Source of the DNA: JAENVU01 sp031422675
GTDB taxonomy: Bacteria > Actinomycetota > Acidimicrobiia > IMCC26256 > JAENVU01
Direction: 5' to 3'
Assembly (NCBI GenBank): GCA_031422675.1
Contig: JANPMG010000167.1
Span: 1 to 64,000 of the forward strand
Length of the DNA: 64,000 bases
The notes beneath the pieces are model-generated. The model searched no databases. It worked only from the letters and a program-made list of their open reading frames with translations, and had not been told where the DNA came from. Made by a program: the position numbers and the translations under genes. Below are positions 33,717 to 42,883 of the stretch, piece after piece (positions within the stretch are counted from its first letter, which is position 1; each line of letters starts with the position of its first letter).

Positions 33717-34538
33717 TCAGCCGACGCGAAAGACCTGGTCAGCGGCTTGGCGGGTCCGGCTTCGCACACTTTCGACGGTGTCCCCACGAACCTGGGCGAG
33801 TTCGGTACCCACCACCGCGACCCAGGCCGGTTCGTTGGTCTGACCTCGGTGCGGGACGGGCGCGAGAAAGGGGCTGTCGGTCTCGACGAGGAGCAGGTCC
33901 GCGGGCGCGCCGAGCGCGGCGGCGCGCACCTCCGACGCGTTCTTGAAGGTGACGATGCCGCTGAAGGAGAGGTACGCGCCGCGGTCGGTGCAGGCCGCCG
34001 CTTCGGCCGGGCCCCCCGTGAAGCAATGGAACACCGTTCGGCGCGGCACCCCCTCGTCGTCGAGGATCTCGAACGTCTCGTCCCACGCCTCGCGAGTGTG
34101 AATCACCAGGGCCCGATCGAGTTCGTGGGCCAGCCGGATCTGGGCCCGGAACGCCGCAGCCTGCGCCCGCCCCGGCGAGTGCTCGTAGTGGTGATCGAGC
34201 CCGGCCTCGCCGATCGCGACGACGGTGGGATCCGCCGCGAGCTCGACGAGGTCGGACCATTGCGCGTCGAGGCCCGCGGCATCGTGGGGGTGCAGCCCGA
34301 CGGTCGCCACGACATCGTTCCGGTGGCGGGCCAGGGCGACCGCCGCACGCGAGGTGGTGAGGTCCGTGCCCACGCACACCATCCAGTCCACCCCGCCATC
34401 ACGCGCACGGTCCACGATCGCATCCGCAGCCCCGAACTCCGCCGGCAGGTGACAATGGCTGTCGACCCATCCGGTCACGGGTTGAACGGTCACGGGTTGA
34501 ACGGTCACGGGTTGAACGGTCACGGGTTGAACGGTCAC
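33717..34538 (-). CDS. TatD family metal-dependent hydrolase
   Basis: This TIM-barrel hydrolase of the TatD DNase family would act on DNA 3' ends. Motifs are GWVDSHCHLP (HxH metal site), VGLHPHDA, AIGEAGLDHHYEHSP (metal Glu), VIHTREAWDE, FHCFTGGP and LVETDSPFLAP. The N-terminus is odd: it begins with four copies of TVQPV encoded by a 15-bp tandem repeat. Each unit contains an in-frame GTG, so several starts are possible. The core of about 250 residues is the normal size. The first GTG (34538) overlaps the metG stop by 4 bp. Confidence 0.93.
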   Translation of the reverse strand: MTVQPVTVQPVTVQPVTVQPVTGWVDSHCHLPAEFGAADAIVDRARDGGVDWMVCVGTDLTTSRAAVALARHRNDVVATVGLHPHDAAGLDAQWSDLVELAADPTVVAIGEAGLDHHYEHSPGRAQAAAFRAQIRLAHELDRALVIHTREAWDETFEILDDEGVPRRTVFHCFTGGPAEAAACTDRGAYLSFSGIVTFKNASEVRAAALGAPADLLLVETDSPFLAPVPHRGQTNEPAWVAVVGTELAQVRGDTVESVRSRTRQAADQVFRVG

Positions 34539-34541
34539 GGG
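34473..34541 (+). repeat. 15-bp tandem repeat at the metG-tatD junction
   Basis: Four perfect copies of GGTCACGGGTTGAAC (34473-34532) are followed by a partial fifth copy. On the coding strand each unit reads GTGACC GTT CAA CCC. Every unit thus supplies a GTG start for tatD and a TGA in the metG frame. Copy-number change by replication slippage would preserve both reading frames. Confidence 0.95.
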
Positions 34542-36061
34542 GTGGAATCGAGCCGAGGGAAGAGCGCGTCACCCTTCTCGAGCCGGTTGCCCGCCGTGGC
34601 GACCGAACCCCACCGGGCGGCGTCCGGTAAACGGGCGGTTTCGGGGGTGCCCGCGAGCCCGAGTCGGCGCCAGAGTTCGGCGGCGGCCTTCGGAATCACC
34701 GGCGACGCGAGCAACGCAACGATGCGCAGCGTCTCCAAGCAGTCGCCGAGCACGGCGGCGGTCGTCGTGGCGTCGCCCGCCTTGTGGGACTTCCACGGCG
34801 CCGCATCCTCGATGTACGCGTTCGCATCGCGAATGAGTTGCCACACCGCGGCGAACCCGCCGCTGAAGTCGAGAGTGGCGAGCGCCGCTTCCATCGCCGT
34901 CAGCGCAGTATCGGCCTGCGCGCGCAACGGCCCGTCGGCGCGCGTGTCCGGCACTGCGCCGTCGCAATAGGACATCGCCATGTTGAGGACTCGGCTTGCG
35001 AGGTTGCCGAAATTGTTCGCGAGATCGGCGTTGTACCGGGCGACCATTCCCTCGTAGCTGAAGTCGCCGTCCTGACCGAAGTGGAGGTCGGTAACGAAGT
35101 GGTACCGGAAACCGTCGCTCCCGAACTCGGGGAGCAGTTGCTCCGGCGCGATCTGGGTCAGCGCGGTCTTGCTCATCTTGTCGCCGCCGACAAGGAGCCA
35201 ACCGTGGGCGAAGACGCGCTCGGGGAGCGGCAGGTCGGCCGCCATGAGCATCGCCGGCCACCAGATCGCGTGGAACCGGAGGATCTCCTTGCCGATCAGG
35301 TGATATTGCGCCGGCCACCGGCGTTCGAACCGGTCCTGATCGACGCCAAACCCGGCTGCCGTCACGTAGTTCATCAGGGCCTCGAACCAGACGTAAGTGA
35401 CGTGGTCCGGGTCCCACGGAAGCGGTATGCCCCAGGTGATCGCGGTGCGACTCATCGAGAAGTTGCGCAGGCCCTGGCGGATGAACCCGAGCACCTCGTT
35501 GCGTTTCCCCTCGGGCTGTACGGCCTCGGGATGGGCGGCGTAATAGTCGAGGAGCGGTTGCTCGAACTTGGACAGTTGGAAGAAGTAGTTGTCCTCGGAG
35601 ACCTGCTCGACGGGACGGTGATGGATCGGACAGTTCCCGTCCTCCACCTCGTCTTCGAGGTAGTACGCCTCACAGGCGACGCAGTAGAGGCCCTCGTACT
35701 TGGCGAGTTCGATGAACCCGTTGTCGTAGATACGCTGCAACAACGCCTGCACTGCGGTGCGGTGACGAGGTTCGGTCGTCCGGATGAAGTCGTCGTTGCT
35801 GATGTCGAGGCTGGCCCACGCGTCGCGGTACCGACCGCTCGTGAGGTCCGTCTGCTCCTGGGCACTCACCCCGCGAGCCTCGGCGGCGCGCTGGATCTTC
35901 AGACCGTGTTCATCGGTGCCGGTGAGGAACAGGACGTCGTCACCGTGCAACCGGCGCCAGCGGGCGAGGACGTCGGCGTGCACCGTGGTGTAGGCGTGGC
36001 CGATGTGCGGCGCGTCGTTCGCGTAGTAGATCGGCGTCGTCACGTAGAAGGAGTCGGGCAC
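34535..36061 (-). CDS. metG: Methionyl-tRNA synthetase
   Basis: This class I aminoacyl-tRNA synthetase has 508 residues. It has FYVTTPIYYANDAPHIGHAYTT with the HIGH motif, a zinc-type insert (CVACEAYYLEDEVEDGNCP) and KMSKT (KMSKS motif) in GGDKMSKTALTQ. The anticodon-binding domain is C-terminal and there is no dimerisation domain. I chose GTG 36061 (VPDSFYV) because TACTGT lies 7 nt upstream. A longer start at ATG 36103 would leave only 18 bp to the divergent AbrB-type gene. It overlaps tatD by 4 bp. Confidence 0.96.
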   Translation of the reverse strand: MPDSFYVTTPIYYANDAPHIGHAYTTVHADVLARWRRLHGDDVLFLTGTDEHGLKIQRAAEARGVSAQEQTDLTSGRYRDAWASLDISNDDFIRTTEPRHRTAVQALLQRIYDNGFIELAKYEGLYCVACEAYYLEDEVEDGNCPIHHRPVEQVSEDNYFFQLSKFEQPLLDYYAAHPEAVQPEGKRNEVLGFIRQGLRNFSMSRTAITWGIPLPWDPDHVTYVWFEALMNYVTAAGFGVDQDRFERRWPAQYHLIGKEILRFHAIWWPAMLMAADLPLPERVFAHGWLLVGGDKMSKTALTQIAPEQLLPEFGSDGFRYHFVTDLHFGQDGDFSYEGMVARYNADLANNFGNLASRVLNMAMSYCDGAVPDTRADGPLRAQADTALTAMEAALATLDFSGGFAAVWQLIRDANAYIEDAAPWKSHKAGDATTTAAVLGDCLETLRIVALLASPVIPKAAAELWRRLGLAGTPETARLPDAARWGSVATAGNRLEKGDALFPRLDSTP

Positions 36062-36068
36062 GCGCCCT

Positions 36069-36074
36069 ACAGTA
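36069..36074 (-). promoter_or_regulatory. -10 element, leaderless type, for metG
   Basis: TACTGT on the minus strand, 7 nt (AGGGCGC) before GTG 36061. This supports the shorter metG start. Confidence 0.55.
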
Positions 36075-36121
36075 CCGACGGTCCGGGCGGATTCGAGCTT
36101 CATTGTGGGGGTCTCTGACAC

Positions 36122-36361
36122 ATGGCGAACGGCGTGGCTCGCAAGGTCGACCAACTCGGTCGGGTCGTCATCCCGGTCGAGATGCGCAAGGCCTTGACCA
36201 TCGACGTCGGGGATCTGGTGATGATGTCGGCGGAGTCGGACCGCATCACGCTCGAGAAGGTGGAGCAGCGTTGCGTGTTCTGCGGTTCGACCGATCAGCT
36301 CCGTGACTTCAGCCGCAAAGTGGTTTGCGCCCCGTGCGTCGAACGGCTCATCGCCACCTAG
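36122..36361 (+). CDS. AbrB-family transcriptional regulator with CxxC zinc motif
   Basis: This small DNA-binding protein has 79 residues. The N-terminal half is an AbrB/MazE swapped-hairpin domain (VARKVDQLGRVVIPVEMRKAL). The C-terminal half has paired CxxC motifs (CVFCGSTDQ and VVCAPCVERL), likely binding zinc. That arrangement is typical of stand-alone actinobacterial AbrB-type regulators, not toxin-linked MazE. It is divergent from metG and is not paired with any toxin gene here. Its targets are unknown. Confidence 0.9.
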   Translation: MANGVARKVDQLGRVVIPVEMRKALTIDVGDLVMMSAESDRITLEKVEQRCVFCGSTDQLRDFSRKVVCAPCVERLIAT

Positions 36362-36388
36362 CCGAAGTCCTTCGTCGCGCGGCTGGTG

Positions 36389-37246
36389 TTACCGAGCCGA
36401 CTGCTTGATCTGTACCGCGCGCGCGTAAACCTCACGGCGCGCTATCCCGAGGCGCGCACTCACGATCGCCGCCGCGTCCCGCGTGGACGTTCCCTGTGCG
36501 AGTTCGGCCCCGAGTGCCGCGTCCACCTCGGCCGCCGACGCCACCGGGCGCCCCGGAGCCGCGCCACCGATCACCAGCACGCACTCCCCGCGCGGCTCGA
36601 TCGCCTCCGTGCGCACCACCAGCTCGCCGAGGGTCCCGCGTTGCACTTCTTCGTGCACCTTCGTGATCTCACGGGCGAGCGCTGCGCTCCGGTCCTCGCC
36701 GCAGTGCGTCGCCAGATCGCCGAGGGTGGCGAGGACTCGGCGCGGTGACTCGAAGATGACGACCGTACGGGTCTCGGATGCCACGGCCGCGAGTCGTTCT
36801 GCTCGGGAACTTCCCTTCCGAGGCAAGAAGCCCTCGAAGACGAAGCGGTCAGTCGGGAGCCCGGAGAGCACGAGTGCCGCGGTGACCGCCGACGGTCCCG
36901 GCACCACCTCCACGGCGAGGCCGGCGTCGAGACACGCGCGTGCGAGACGCGCACCGGGGTCACTGATTCCCGGCATGCCCGCATCGGTGACCACGGCCAC
37001 CCGATCGCCGGCCGTGACCCGCTCCACCACCCAACCCGCACTTTCGAGTTCGTCGTGCGCCGGGACGGCGCGTAACCGTCCGCCCGACGAGATCCCCGCG
37101 TGACTGAGTAACGCACGGGTCCGTCGGGTGTCCTCGCACGCGAGTACATCGGCATCACGCAGCGTGTCGAGGACGCGCTCGCTGAGGTCGCCGAGGTTGC
37201 CGATCGGCGTCCCCACCAACACGAGCGCACCCTTCCGCTCAGTCAT
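36389..37246 (-). CDS. rsmI: 16S rRNA (cytidine(1402)-2'-O)-methyltransferase
   Basis: RsmI methylates the ribose of C1402 in the decoding centre. It has 285 residues and is a tetrapyrrole-methylase-fold SAM enzyme. Seen are LVLVGTPIGNLGDLSERVL, ACEDTRRTRALLSHAGI, VTDAGMPGISDPGARL, VVPGPSAVTAALVLSGLP, the FEGFLPRKG motif and FESPRRVLATL. Its ATG overlaps the DUF192 gene's stop by 4 bp. It ends 27 bp from the convergent AbrB-type gene. Confidence 0.96.
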   Translation of the reverse strand: MTERKGALVLVGTPIGNLGDLSERVLDTLRDADVLACEDTRRTRALLSHAGISSGGRLRAVPAHDELESAGWVVERVTAGDRVAVVTDAGMPGISDPGARLARACLDAGLAVEVVPGPSAVTAALVLSGLPTDRFVFEGFLPRKGSSRAERLAAVASETRTVVIFESPRRVLATLGDLATHCGEDRSAALAREITKVHEEVQRGTLGELVVRTEAIEPRGECVLVIGGAAPGRPVASAAEVDAALGAELAQGTSTRDAAAIVSARLGIARREVYARAVQIKQSAR

Positions 37247-37569
37247 GAGCGGAGTTCGAGGTGGTCACCCGGGGTCACATTCCAACGCGCCAGTGCGCCG
37301 GCCTCGGCCTCGAGTGCGAATGCGGCGCGCAGCACGACCGGCGAGATGCGGCGCCGACGCAGGGTGCACGTGCGCAGCACGCGGCCGTCACGATCACAGA
37401 ACGCAACGTCGATCGAGAACCGCATGCCGAACGTGTGCACGTTCCGACACGGTCGGAGCACCATGACGCCATCGATTCCATCGCGCCCGAGCAACCCGCG
37501 TGCCCGGCCCCGCGATCCGGCCGGCTCCTCGGCGGCGGCGAGCACCTGACCGTCACGCACGAGCCACAT
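37243..37569 (-). CDS. DUF192 family protein
   Basis: This small protein of about 108 residues belongs to DUF192, whose function is not established. The family motifs are RARGLLGRDGIDGVMVLRPCRNVHTFGM (split over the Cys-x-x-Val-His-Thr core) and the FSIDVAFCDRDGRVL strand. I chose ATG 37569 (MWLVRDGQV), as the frame's upstream extension begins with a TTG at 37593. No signal peptide is seen, unlike many secreted DUF192 proteins. It is translationally coupled to rsmI by a 4-bp overlap. Confidence 0.88.
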   Translation of the reverse strand: MWLVRDGQVLAAAEEPAGSRGRARGLLGRDGIDGVMVLRPCRNVHTFGMRFSIDVAFCDRDGRVLRTCTLRRRRISPVVLRAAFALEAEAGALARWNVTPGDHLELRS

Positions 37570-37651
37570 TGCACTCGTCTCCGGTGTCCGCAATCATCGA
37601 CCGACGGTATCGCCCCGCTCGATCCGACCCAGTCCACTCCCGGGCGCCCGG

Positions 37652-37657
37652 TACCAT
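37652..37657 (+). promoter_or_regulatory. -10 element, leaderless type, for OafA-like acyltransferase
   Basis: TACCAT, 6 nt (CCGAGC) before GTG 37664. Confidence 0.55.
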
Positions 37658-37663
37658 CCGAGC

Positions 37664-39628
37664 GTGACGTCGACCGACGCCGACGCGCCGAACCAGCTCG
37701 CCTACTCCCCCAGCCTGGACGGGCTGCGGGCGCTCGCCGTGGCCGCGGTCGTGGTGTTCCACCTCGACGAGACCGGGCTCACCGGCGGATTCCTGGGCGT
37801 GGACACGTTCTTCGTCCTCAGCGGGTTCCTGATCACCACCCTGCTCGTGCTCGAATGGCGCCGCACGCATGGCATCGGACTCGTGGCCTTCTGGGGTCGA
37901 CGGGCCCGGCGCCTTCTCCCCGCACTTATCCTGCTGCTCCTCGCGGTCGCCGCATTCGCCCACTTCGAGGTGCCGACCACCGAGCTGGGCCGGCTTCGCT
38001 GGGATGGCATCGCCGGTCTCTTTTACGTAGCCAACTGGCGGTTCGTCGCCACGGAGCAGTCCTACTTCGACCTGTTCGGTGCCGCCTCGCCGTTCCGCCA
38101 CCTCTGGTCGCTCGCGATCGAAGAACAGTTCTATCTGGTGTGGCCACTGGTCACGATCGCGTGTCTGCGTCTCGGTCGAGGCCGGATGCGCGTTCTTGCG
38201 ATCGTCACCGGGCTCGCCACGGTGGTGTCGGTCGCACTGATGGCCGGGCTCTTCAACGCCGACGACCCCTCGCGCGCGTACTACGGAACCGACACCCACG
38301 CGCACCCGATCCTCGTCGGCGTGCTGCTGGCCCTCGTGCTCGTCGATCGCCCGACGATCGGTCGCCGCGCCCGGCGCGCGTTGGACGCCGCCGCGATCGT
38401 CGCGCTGGCCGTGATCGTGGCCGCGTTCGGCTTGGCGAATGCCGACAGCGCTCGGCTCTACCGCGGCGGTTCGCTCGCATTCGCGGTGGCCGTCGCCGTC
38501 GTGATCGCATCCATCATGCGCGCACCACGCGGCGCGGTCGCTCGCCTCCTTGCATTCCGGCCCTTCGTGCTCGTCGGACTCATCTCCTATGGCCTCTATC
38601 TCTGGCACTGGCCGGTCATCGTGTACGCGACCGAAGCCCGAGTCGGGGTTTCGGGCACCGCACTCCAGGCCGTGCAGTTGGGCCTCACGTTCGCATTCTC
38701 GATCGCGTCGTACTTCCTGGTGGAGCGGCCGATCCGCGTGCGCTGGCGAACATCTCTGCGGTGGCCGGTGGCTCCGGCCGCCATCGGGCTCGGACTCCTG
38801 GCGACCATCGTCGGCACCACCGGGGCAACGGCGGCACCGGACTTCGCCCAGCGCAATCCACCCGTCGTCTCTTCGAGCACGACGCTCGCACCGCCCCGGT
38901 CGGGCAACCCGACGCGCGTGCTGTTGGTGGGCGACTCGATCGCGATCTCGCTCCGGGACGGACTCGGCGAGGCCTTGGCTGCGCAGGGCGTGCCGTTCGA
39001 GACTGCCGCGACACCGGGTTGCTCGATGCTTCGGGGCGTCACCCTGGGAGAGAACGGGCGTCCCTATCCCTGGTCGCGTGCGTGTGACACGGCAATACCA
39101 CCCGCGCTGCGCGCGGTGGTGGAGAAGGCACCCCGTCCCGATCTCGTGGTGTGGCTCGCCACGTGGGATGCGGCCGACCGGGAGCTCGGCGGGCGGCGGG
39201 TCGACATCGGGAAGCGGGCCGACCGGATGATCCTCGGGCGCGAGGTCCGTCGCACCGCCGCGCTGCTCACCGAGCACGGCGCTCGGCTCGTCATCCTCGC
39301 CCTGCCGGATCCGGTTCCCGGGAGTGTCTCGGCGCTCCCGGGGCTGCGAGAGGCCGAACGCGTGCGCGCCCTCAACCGGCTGTACGAGCGATCGGCACCG
39401 ACCGCCGACGGGCGGGTCAGTGTTCTCGATCTCGGCCCGATCGTCTGCCCGAACGGTCGGTGTTCGAGCGAGGTCGCCAACATCGAACTCCGCCCGGACG
39501 GCGCGCACTACGGACCCGAAGGTGCCCGCTACGTCGGGGAAAAGCTGGCCACCGCGTTGCTTGCGTGCTGGCGGGACTCCACCGCGTGCACCACCTCCCT
39601 CACGCCGGCGGGCTCGCGACCAAGGTAA
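37664..39628 (+). CDS. OafA/YrhL-type membrane acyltransferase with SGNH domain
   Basis: This membrane O-acyltransferase of 654 residues would modify cell-surface glycans. The N-terminal acyltransferase-3 domain (about 15-370) has SLDGLRALAVAAVVVFHL, the family's HFxxSGFLIT region as TFFVLSGFLITTLL, SPFRHLWSLAIEEQFYLVWP and some ten transmembrane helices. The C-terminal SGNH domain has LLVGDSIAISLRDGLGEAL and a late DGAHYGPEGARYVGEKLA with the Asp/His pair. This two-domain form acetylates peptidoglycan or polysaccharide in other bacteria. It ends 29 bp inside the convergent histidine kinase gene. Confidence 0.93.
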   Translation: MTSTDADAPNQLAYSPSLDGLRALAVAAVVVFHLDETGLTGGFLGVDTFFVLSGFLITTLLVLEWRRTHGIGLVAFWGRRARRLLPALILLLLAVAAFAHFEVPTTELGRLRWDGIAGLFYVANWRFVATEQSYFDLFGAASPFRHLWSLAIEEQFYLVWPLVTIACLRLGRGRMRVLAIVTGLATVVSVALMAGLFNADDPSRAYYGTDTHAHPILVGVLLALVLVDRPTIGRRARRALDAAAIVALAVIVAAFGLANADSARLYRGGSLAFAVAVAVVIASIMRAPRGAVARLLAFRPFVLVGLISYGLYLWHWPVIVYATEARVGVSGTALQAVQLGLTFAFSIASYFLVERPIRVRWRTSLRWPVAPAAIGLGLLATIVGTTGATAAPDFAQRNPPVVSSSTTLAPPRSGNPTRVLLVGDSIAISLRDGLGEALAAQGVPFETAATPGCSMLRGVTLGENGRPYPWSRACDTAIPPALRAVVEKAPRPDLVVWLATWDAADRELGGRRVDIGKRADRMILGREVRRTAALLTEHGARLVILALPDPVPGSVSALPGLREAERVRALNRLYERSAPTADGRVSVLDLGPIVCPNGRCSSEVANIELRPDGAHYGPEGARYVGEKLATALLACWRDSTACTTSLTPAGSRPR

Positions 39629-41117
39629 GTACCGGGAGCCGCACTACGAATCTGGCGCCACCGTCCGGAGCGCGATCCACCGCCGCGTCGCCGCCCATCG
39701 CGCGCGTGAGTTCGCCGACGATGGCCAACCCCAACCCGGTTCCGACACTCCGGCCCGGCCCGGCGCGAGACACGTAGAGCCGCTCGAACACGCGGTGGAC
39801 TTCGGCCGGGTCCACGCCGGGGCCGTCGTCCACCACTCGGATCTCCGCAGTGCTCGCGTCGGCGGCGACGACCTCGACGGTGATTCGGGTCCGAGCGAAC
39901 TTCAAGGCGTTCTCCACCAAGTTCGCAACGATCTGCGCGGTGCGCTCGGGATCTCCCGTGGCGGCGAGTTCGTTCGGAGTCCGGACAACGAGTCCGATGC
40001 CGAGATCGCCGGCAGCGGGCCGGAACGCCTCCACCGCGGTCCGGACCGACCCGGCGATGTCGAATGCTCGCGGTGTGAGCGAGAACTGGCGGGCGTCGAG
40101 CCGGGCGAGATCGAGCAGATCGGCCACCAGGCGTTCGAGGCGATTGGCCTCGGCCGCGATCACCTCACCGGCACGGCGTTGATCCTCGGTGGCCGGAATG
40201 GTCCCGTCGGTCAGCGCATCCGCGAAACCGCGGATCGACGTCAACGGGGTCCGCAGGTCATGCGACACGGAGAGCAGGAACGACCGGTCCGAGTGACGGG
40301 CGTGTTCGAGTTGGACGGCCATCGTGTTCAGCGTCTGGGCCAGCTCCGCCAGTTCGTCGTCGGGATGCGCGCCGAGGTCCACCCGGGCGGTGAGGTCACC
40401 CGCGGCGATGGCGCTCGCAGTCGCGCCCATGGCGGCGAGCGGACGCGTCAATCGGCGGGCGAGGACGTACGAGATCACGAACGCCGCCACCAACGCCAGG
40501 GCCGCCCCGACGGCGAAGTATCCGCGCGCGCGACCGGTGGCACCAGAGTCGAACTTCTCGGTCAGCACCAACACCGGGATGGAACCCGTGCCGGTCCGAA
40601 TCGGTTCGGCCACGAAGACCCGCTGGCCCACCGTCCCGGTCTGCCGTTCGCCGTTGCGCAACTGCACCGCGTCGAAATCTTCGACCGCGAGGTCCACGGG
40701 CAACCGGTTGACCGCCGCCGAGCCCGATCGACGCACGCCATCGCGCGTCCGCCGGCCCAACGGCGTATCGGTGCCACCAGCGCGCGATCCGAGCAGCCCC
40801 GAAACCCCCTCACTGATCGATCCGTCCGGACCGACGGTGAGCACCGTCCCACCGGTCACTCGGAGGACGGCGGTCACCAGCCGGCCCAGCCCGATCGCGG
40901 GCTGGTCGCGCTCCGTGCGATTCCGCACGATCCGGGCCAAGCCGCGCAACTGCGCGGTCACGCTCGGAGCCTGCTCCTCCAGGTGCGAGATCGCGCTGCG
41001 CTCCGCGCTCCGGCGCGCCAGCGCGATCGTCGTGACCCCGGTGACGACAAGCACCCCCACCGCGATCGCCGCCATCGCGACCAGCAGGCGCGTCCGGAGA
41101 CTGTCGCGGGCCTTCAC
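39600..41117 (-). CDS. Two-component sensor histidine kinase
   Basis: This membrane kinase has 505 residues. The first transmembrane helix (about 11-33) is followed by an extracytoplasmic sensor region (about 34-190) and a second helix (YFAVGAALALVAAFVISYVLA). A HAMP domain (RRLTRPLAAMGATASAIAAGDL), the phosphoacceptor HisKA motif SVSHDLRTPLTSIRGF and the ATPase domain (NLVENALKFA, DDGPGVDPAE, GTGLGLAIVGEL) complete it. GTG 41117 overlaps the response regulator stop by 4 bp. The signal is unknown. The neighbouring surface acyltransferase may be a target, but only by proximity. Confidence 0.95.
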   Translation of the reverse strand: MKARDSLRTRLLVAMAAIAVGVLVVTGVTTIALARRSAERSAISHLEEQAPSVTAQLRGLARIVRNRTERDQPAIGLGRLVTAVLRVTGGTVLTVGPDGSISEGVSGLLGSRAGGTDTPLGRRTRDGVRRSGSAAVNRLPVDLAVEDFDAVQLRNGERQTGTVGQRVFVAEPIRTGTGSIPVLVLTEKFDSGATGRARGYFAVGAALALVAAFVISYVLARRLTRPLAAMGATASAIAAGDLTARVDLGAHPDDELAELAQTLNTMAVQLEHARHSDRSFLLSVSHDLRTPLTSIRGFADALTDGTIPATEDQRRAGEVIAAEANRLERLVADLLDLARLDARQFSLTPRAFDIAGSVRTAVEAFRPAAGDLGIGLVVRTPNELAATGDPERTAQIVANLVENALKFARTRITVEVVAADASTAEIRVVDDGPGVDPAEVHRVFERLYVSRAGPGRSVGTGLGLAIVGELTRAMGGDAAVDRAPDGGARFVVRLPVLTLVASPPA

Positions 41118-41791
41118 CGCGGTGCAGGCTCCAGGCGGTACCCGATCCCGCGTACGGTCGCGATCACACACGCGTCGCCGAGTTTCTTGCGCACCTGAGC
41201 GATGTGGACGTCGACCGTGCGCTCGTCGCCGTACCAGTCGTGGCCCCACACCTGATCGAGAATCTGCTGCCGGCTCATTGCGAGTCCGCTGCGCTCGGCG
41301 AGGAATCGGAGCAGCTCGAACTCCTTGGTGGTGAAATCGACCGGCTGGTCTCGGACCCTGACCTCGCGCCGACCGATGTCAACGACTGCGGCACCGGCCT
41401 GGACGACCTCCGCCGGTTGTGCGCCATCGGTCCGCCGTAGGACCGCCTTCACCCGTGCAACCAGTTCGGACGGCGAAAAGGGCTTCGTGAGGTAGTCGTC
41501 GGCGCCGAGTTCGAGCCCCAGCACGCGGTCGATCTCGTCTGCCCGCGCGGTGAGAAAGATCACCGGGAGCGTGCTCGTGGCCCGGATCCGGCGACACACC
41601 TCGAGTCCGTCGATGTCCGGAAGCCCCACATCGAGCACCACGAGACGCGGCCGTTGGTCCCGTACCGCAGCGAGACCCTCCTCGCCCGTGGCCTTCTTCA
41701 ACACCCGATAGCCGTCACGACTCAGATAAAGATCGACGAGATCCGCGATGTTCGGCTCGTCTTCGACCACGAGGATCGTGCCCTTGTCCAT
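41114..41791 (-). CDS. Two-component response regulator, OmpR family
   Basis: This DNA-binding response regulator has 225 residues. The receiver domain has LVVEDEPN, the phosphorylated Asp in VVLDVGLPDIDG, and Lys in DDYLTKPFSPSEL. The C-terminal winged helix reads VDFTTKEFELLRFLAERSG and VDVHIAQVRKKLGD, typical of OmpR/PhoB regulators. It starts at ATG 41791. It is the first gene of the operon with the kinase and divergent from the SDR gene across 92 bp. Confidence 0.96.
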   Translation of the reverse strand: MDKGTILVVEDEPNIADLVDLYLSRDGYRVLKKATGEEGLAAVRDQRPRLVVLDVGLPDIDGLEVCRRIRATSTLPVIFLTARADEIDRVLGLELGADDYLTKPFSPSELVARVKAVLRRTDGAQPAEVVQAGAAVVDIGRREVRVRDQPVDFTTKEFELLRFLAERSGLAMSRQQILDQVWGHDWYGDERTVDVHIAQVRKKLGDACVIATVRGIGYRLEPAPR

Positions 41792-41870
41792 GGCGAAGAT
41801 GCTCCCATGGGTTTCGTGCCCAAACCGCGATGGTCATGTGATGGTTGTGTGAGAACGCGACCGTGACCCC

Positions 41871-41876
41871 TACGCT
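41871..41876 (+). promoter_or_regulatory. -10 element, leaderless type, for SDR gene
   Basis: TACGCT, 7 nt (CACCCGG) before ATG 41884. Confidence 0.55.
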
Positions 41877-41883
41877 CACCCGG

Positions 41884-42672
41884 ATGCGAATCTTGGTGAC
41901 GGGCGCGGGACGCGCCATCGGCCGGGCAACCGTCGTGGAACTGGCGGCCGGGGGCCACGATGTGGTGGCCACCGCCCGTGATCCCGAACTCCTGCGAGAC
42001 CTCGACGGGGTTCGGGTTCATGCACTCGACGTCACGAGCGACGAGTCCGTGGCCACGTGCCTCGCCGCGGTCGGCGAACTCGACGCAATCGTAAACAACG
42101 CCGCGGTCATCGGCGCCGGGCCGCTCGAGGACTATCCGCTGGCGCAGTTGCAGCGGGTGCTCGACACCAACACCGTCGGTCCGCTGCGCATGATCCAGGC
42201 CGTGGCCCCGCGCTGGCGCGAGCGGGGCTCGGGCGTCATCGTGAACGTCTCGAGCGTGCAGGGTCGCGTGGCCACCCCGCTGGAAGGTCCCTACGCGGCG
42301 TCGAAGTACGCGCTCGAAGCCCTCTCCGAGACACTGCACTACGAACTCGGCCACTTCGGGATCCGCATCGTGATCATCGAACCTGGCTACATCGCACCCG
42401 GCATGAAGCACGGCGACGACCACCGCGGACCGGACGCCTACGACGACCTGTGGACCCAGTGGACCGGCACCGACTCCAAACTCACCGGACCCGACGGCCG
42501 GCCCGGCCCGGAACTCGTCGCCCGCGCCATCGCGAGCGCCATCACCGATCCGGGCACACCGCTGCGGGTTCCCGTCGGTGCCGACTCCGAGATGGTGCTC
42601 GCCACCCGCTCGCGTCTCGGCGACGCGGAGTTCGAAGCCGCCATGCGTGCCACCATTGGAATGTCCTGGTAG
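41884..42672 (+). CDS. Short-chain dehydrogenase/reductase
   Basis: This classical SDR of 262 residues has the cofactor motif TGAGRAIGRATV, Asp in ALDVTSDE, the structural NNAAVIG, the catalytic Ser in NVSSVQG and YAASKYALEALSE (YxxxK). It probably oxidises or reduces a small alcohol or ketone. Substrate and cofactor preference cannot be deduced. ATG 41884 is favoured because TACGCT lies 7 nt upstream and the domain begins immediately (MRILVTGAG); an in-frame start at 41845 is less likely. Confidence 0.92.
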   Translation: MRILVTGAGRAIGRATVVELAAGGHDVVATARDPELLRDLDGVRVHALDVTSDESVATCLAAVGELDAIVNNAAVIGAGPLEDYPLAQLQRVLDTNTVGPLRMIQAVAPRWRERGSGVIVNVSSVQGRVATPLEGPYAASKYALEALSETLHYELGHFGIRIVIIEPGYIAPGMKHGDDHRGPDAYDDLWTQWTGTDSKLTGPDGRPGPELVARAIASAITDPGTPLRVPVGADSEMVLATRSRLGDAEFEAAMRATIGMSW

Positions 42673-42883
42673 TCGACCCTCCGCATTCGTGTGCGCCCGC
42701 GCGCTCGTCGTCGCCGCGGCCCCCGGGACCCCGAGGCGCCGGGTGAAGCGGCGGTCGACTACCGTGGCCCGCTCCGTCTCGGAGGATCAGTCGTGAGCGA
42801 GACGTTGGGCAGCGTGAACCTGCGGCGTGCTCGTCGAGCGGGGCCCGAGCGGCCCGGCCCGCAGGGCCAAGAGAGGACGTGTC

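Noticed and set aside
36062..36103. Longer metG start at ATG 36103
   Set aside because: It would leave only 18 bp to the divergent gene and has no ribosome binding site. The -10 at 36069-36074 would lie inside the coding region.
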